Positions 13,987 to 15,839 of a stretch of 15,839 nucleotides of DNA are shown here, one piece after another (position 1 is the stretch's first letter; each line of letters opens with the position of its first letter). The notes under the pieces were generated by a model that saw only the letters and a program-made list of their open reading frames with translations, was not told the origin of the DNA and did no database searches. Source of the DNA: Methanomethylovorans sp. Lineage in GTDB: Archaea; Halobacteriota; Methanosarcinia; Methanosarcinales; Methanosarcinaceae. The DNA lies in the NCBI GenBank assembly GCA_020854785.1, contig JAHFZE010000070.1, positions 1 to 15,839 on the forward strand, in the 5' to 3' direction. The position numbers were made by a program, and so were the translations under genes.

Positions 13987-15258
13987 TTATGTTAATCTCA
14001 CCAATAGCCATTTCCACAGTGGCAGGAACTGGATCCCGTCCTCTTCTTTTTCCGTGTCCCTGGTCAGAAGCAGCAGCTGCGCATCATTGCTTTGGGCGAA
14101 TTCCTTCAGGCCATCTGTTTCCCGGGGGTCCGGATCATCTGTATATGACACATTTATTGCTTGCAGGTGGCCCTTGCCATCATCTGCTATGAAATCCACT
14201 TCCTTTGCACCACGCCAGTAATTTACTTCATAGTTCCGCCTTTTGAGCTCTATGAAAACAATGTTTTCGGCAGCCTTCCCGAGATCCTTTGAGAAGAGGA
14301 ATGCCACAGCTCCCCGAAGACCGGTATCGATGCAATACACTTTACGCGGGTTTACCTGCTGGCTTTTGAGGGAATGGCTGAATATCGGTATAAGATAGAT
14401 GAGGTTTATGTCCTCAAGGTATGATACATATTCTGCAAGGGTTTCTTTTCCGACAGAGGTGTTTTCTTTGATGGTATTAAAGTAAGAGTTTATGCTAAAA
14501 GGCGAGCTTATGTTCGTGAGAAGATATCTGGAGAGCATTTTCAGGAGATTTATGTTCCTTATAGAAAATCTTTCGACCAGGTCCTTATAGATGAACATCT
14601 CGTAATAGTTCTTTAATATTGGCTGCCTCAGCGTTTCATCTTCTAATGCGATCTCCGGAAAACCCCCCCACTTCATATATTCTTCGAACTGCTGCTTGAC
14701 AGTGTAGCGTTGCTGTGTGTACTCGAAGTCTTTTTCAAGATCAATGCCCTTGAACCTAAGGTATTCCCTGAAGCTTAAAGGATGAAGGTGGAATGGCAGT
14801 GTCCTTCCCCTGAGGCTTGTCGCTATTTCCTTGCTGAGCAATTTTGAGCTTGAACCTGTTACGTATATTCTGGCATCCAGCGTATCGTGCGATCTTCTGA
14901 CAAATACCTCCCAGCCATGTATGCTCTGGATCTCGTCAAAGAACAGATATATGGTCCTCTGAGCGTTCTTCGGATAAAGTTCGAAATACGCCTCTATAAG
15001 CAGGTCCAGTTCATGCACTGAAAGCGGAAGGATCCTGTCGTCCTCAAAGTTAACATAGAGAACCTGCTCCGGCTCTATGCTATCCCTTAACTGCTTGATG
15101 ATGGTGTAAAAATAGAATGTCTTACCACTTCTTCTTGAACCCACAAGGCTGATGATCTTTTTTGTTGGTGGTATTATGAGCTCACGGTCATAGGTTTCAG
15201 GCAGTTTCCTTTCATGGAATTCCTTAATGATCTGTTTGAATATGCTCTTTTTGTCCAT
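13987..15258 (-). CDS. AAA_14/DUF4143 family ATPase
   Basis: A 423-residue protein with an N-terminal P-loop ATPase and a C-terminal DUF4143 domain, common in archaea and anaerobes. Walker A is GSRRSGKT (40-47), Walker B TIYLFFDEIQ (102-111), sensor 1 VTGSSSKLL (133-141), and the linker marker GRTLPFHLHPLSF is at 151-163. The C-terminal ENIVFIELKRR (331-341) and EVDFIADDG (353-361) form a restriction-endonuclease-like core. The usual ExK is replaced by INVSY (368-372), a variation also common in related members, so nuclease activity is doubtful. Function in the family is not settled. The gene stands alone, with a TATA element that implies a nearly leaderless transcript and no ribosome site. 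Confidence 0.88.
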   Translation of the reverse strand: MDKKSIFKQIIKEFHERKLPETYDRELIIPPTKKIISLVGSRRSGKTFYFYTIIKQLRDSIEPEQVLYVNFEDDRILPLSVHELDLLIEAYFELYPKNAQRTIYLFFDEIQSIHGWEVFVRRSHDTLDARIYVTGSSSKLLSKEIATSLRGRTLPFHLHPLSFREYLRFKGIDLEKDFEYTQQRYTVKQQFEEYMKWGGFPEIALEDETLRQPILKNYYEMFIYKDLVERFSIRNINLLKMLSRYLLTNISSPFSINSYFNTIKENTSVGKETLAEYVSYLEDINLIYLIPIFSHSLKSQQVNPRKVYCIDTGLRGAVAFLFSKDLGKAAENIVFIELKRRNYEVNYWRGAKEVDFIADDGKGHLQAINVSYTDDPDPRETDGLKEFAQSNDAQLLLLTRDTEKEEDGIQFLPLWKWLLVRLT

Positions 15259-15263
15259 ATACT

Positions 15264-15286
15264 TATGTATACATACAAATATTTAG
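15264..15286 (-). promoter_or_regulatory. Promoter and palindrome ahead of the DUF4143 ATPase gene
   Basis: The minus strand CTAAATATTTG (15276-15286) is a TATA-like element about 25 bases before the ATG at 15258. Between them lies the perfect 12-base palindrome TATGTATACATA (15264-15275). It is in the right place for a repressor, possibly the ATPase itself. Confidence 0.4.
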
Positions 15287-15389
15287 TTATTTGGTCTTAT
15301 TAAGAAGTCTATTTCTGCAGGATAAGTGCGTATGCCGCAAGGATCTAAAAGTAATTGTGGCATTCAATGTCCATCCTGACGGTCCCTTT

Positions 15390-15707
15390 AAAGACCACAG
15401 AGACGCCAAGTTTGTTATTTGCGTCTTAGTGCCCTTGCGTTGATAATATATTGCATATATCTCCTATTGCAGATACTGTTTAACGCAAAGCTGCAAGGAC
15501 TCAAATGTTTTGTTTTCATCTTAATGCCTTTACGTTGAGAAAAAATTGTGTACATACATACTACAACACATTTGAAACGCAAAGGCGCGAGGACGCAAAG
15601 GATCGTTTTCACCTTTGCGACTTTGCGTCCTGAAGTCCTTACGTTGATAATATATTGTGCATATTTGTTACTGGAATCCGATGTTTAACTCAAAGTCGCA
15701 AAGTTAT
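15390..15707. repeat. Array of CTTTGCG-type imperfect hairpin repeats
   Basis: Four forward arms begin near 15390, 15482, 15576 and 15687. They are variants of AACGCAAAGGCGCAAGGACG, spaced about 92, 94 and 111 bases apart. The first three are each followed by an inverted arm (about 15419-15443, 15515-15538, 15612-15645), so each unit can fold into an imperfect hairpin. In the third unit AGGACGCAAAG (15590-15600) and CTTTGCGTCCT (15621-15631) pair perfectly. After two inverted arms comes the direct copy GTTGATAATATATTG (15439 and about 15641). This family of non-coding repeats is scattered through many bacterial and archaeal genomes. It is not CRISPR: arms are degenerate and inverted. With 15259-15389 it fills the gene-free space to the right of the ATPase; I see nothing else there. 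Confidence 0.75.
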
Positions 15708-15755
15708 TTTCTACATTTTAAGGCTCATTAGATATCCGAACAGTCGATCATATGA

Positions 15756-15767
15756 AAATAAATATAA
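15756..15767 (+). promoter_or_regulatory. TATA box for the gene leaving the right edge
   Basis: AAATAAATATAA is a good archaeal TATA element centred about 27 bases ahead of the ATG at 15790, as for a leaderless transcript. Confidence 0.45.
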
Positions 15768-15789
15768 CTCATAACCGACCTTTTCTGGA

Positions 15790-15839
15790 ATGAAGATGCC
15801 ACATAATGCAGATGTTGAATCTTACAGGCGTAAGCTCCA
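15790..15839 (+). CDS. Start of an unidentified gene (partial)
   Basis: An open frame begins with ATG at 15790 (or ATG 15796) and runs without a stop to the window edge, 16 codons. It reads MKMPHNADVESYRRKL. A TATA element sits at the right distance for a leaderless transcript, and GGAATG precedes the second ATG. The fragment is too short to identify; a chance open frame of this length is quite possible. Confidence 0.4.
   Translation, partial: MKMPHNADVESYRRKL

Noticed and set aside
13987..15258. Toxin-antitoxin or defence nuclease role for the DUF4143 ATPase
   Set aside because: There is no partner gene, and the nuclease-like core lacks the ExK pair; no such function can be read from the sequence.
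15390..15707. CRISPR array
   Set aside because: Repeat arms are degenerate, alternate in direction and have uneven spacing; no uniform spacers and no cas genes are present.

Overview
The window looks like a chromosomal segment of a methanogen-type euryarchaeon, most likely in or near the Methanosarcinaceae. This is inference from three things: archaeal TATA elements sit about 25 bases ahead of several start codons; strong Shine-Dalgarno sites pair with GTG and TTG starts; and the gene types fit. These include a COG1361-type cell-surface protein with an ABC exporter, a double-cubane-cluster reductase pair, an AAA/DUF4143 ATPase and an interspersed CTTTGCG-type repeat. No rRNA, tRNA or methanogenesis gene is visible, so the assignment is not proven.

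Layout. Bases 1-828 (minus) carry lrgA and the N-terminal two thirds of lrgB. Bases 1029-2044 (minus) carry a visibly AT-richer padR-trmO pair with overlapping ends, which looks acquired. Bases 2293-4589 (plus) hold an NnrU/ICMT-like membrane protein and a PutP-type Na+/solute symporter with its own promoter and terminator. Bases 4674-7565 (minus) are a tightly overlapping three-gene operon: a membrane-anchored extracytoplasmic protein, a radical SAM/SPASM-like protein and an alpha/beta hydrolase. I cannot match this set to a characterised system. Bases 7809-9712 (minus) encode a YjiM-like double-cubane-cluster protein and its YjiL-like ATP-dependent activator, diverging from a hemerythrin-domain protein at 9998-10549 (plus). 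Bases 10696-13829 (minus) are an exporter operon: a surface protein with three Ig-like repeats, a MacB/FtsX-type permease and a LolD-type ATPase. Bases 13987-15258 (minus) encode an AAA_14/DUF4143 ATPase. Bases 15390-15707 are an array of imperfect hairpin repeats, followed by a promoter and the first codons of a gene that runs off the window.

How the parts may work together. Three separate anaerobic iron-sulfur or radical enzymes (radical SAM, activator, double-cubane protein) sit next to an iron-binding hemerythrin, so the 4.7-10.5 kb part reads as an anaerobic redox locus with a possible oxygen or NO buffer beside it. The exporter operon is self-contained, with the COG1361-like protein probably acting as the extracytoplasmic partner of the permease. 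The most promising candidates for an undescribed system are the three-gene radical SAM operon and the COG1361/MacB-type exporter.
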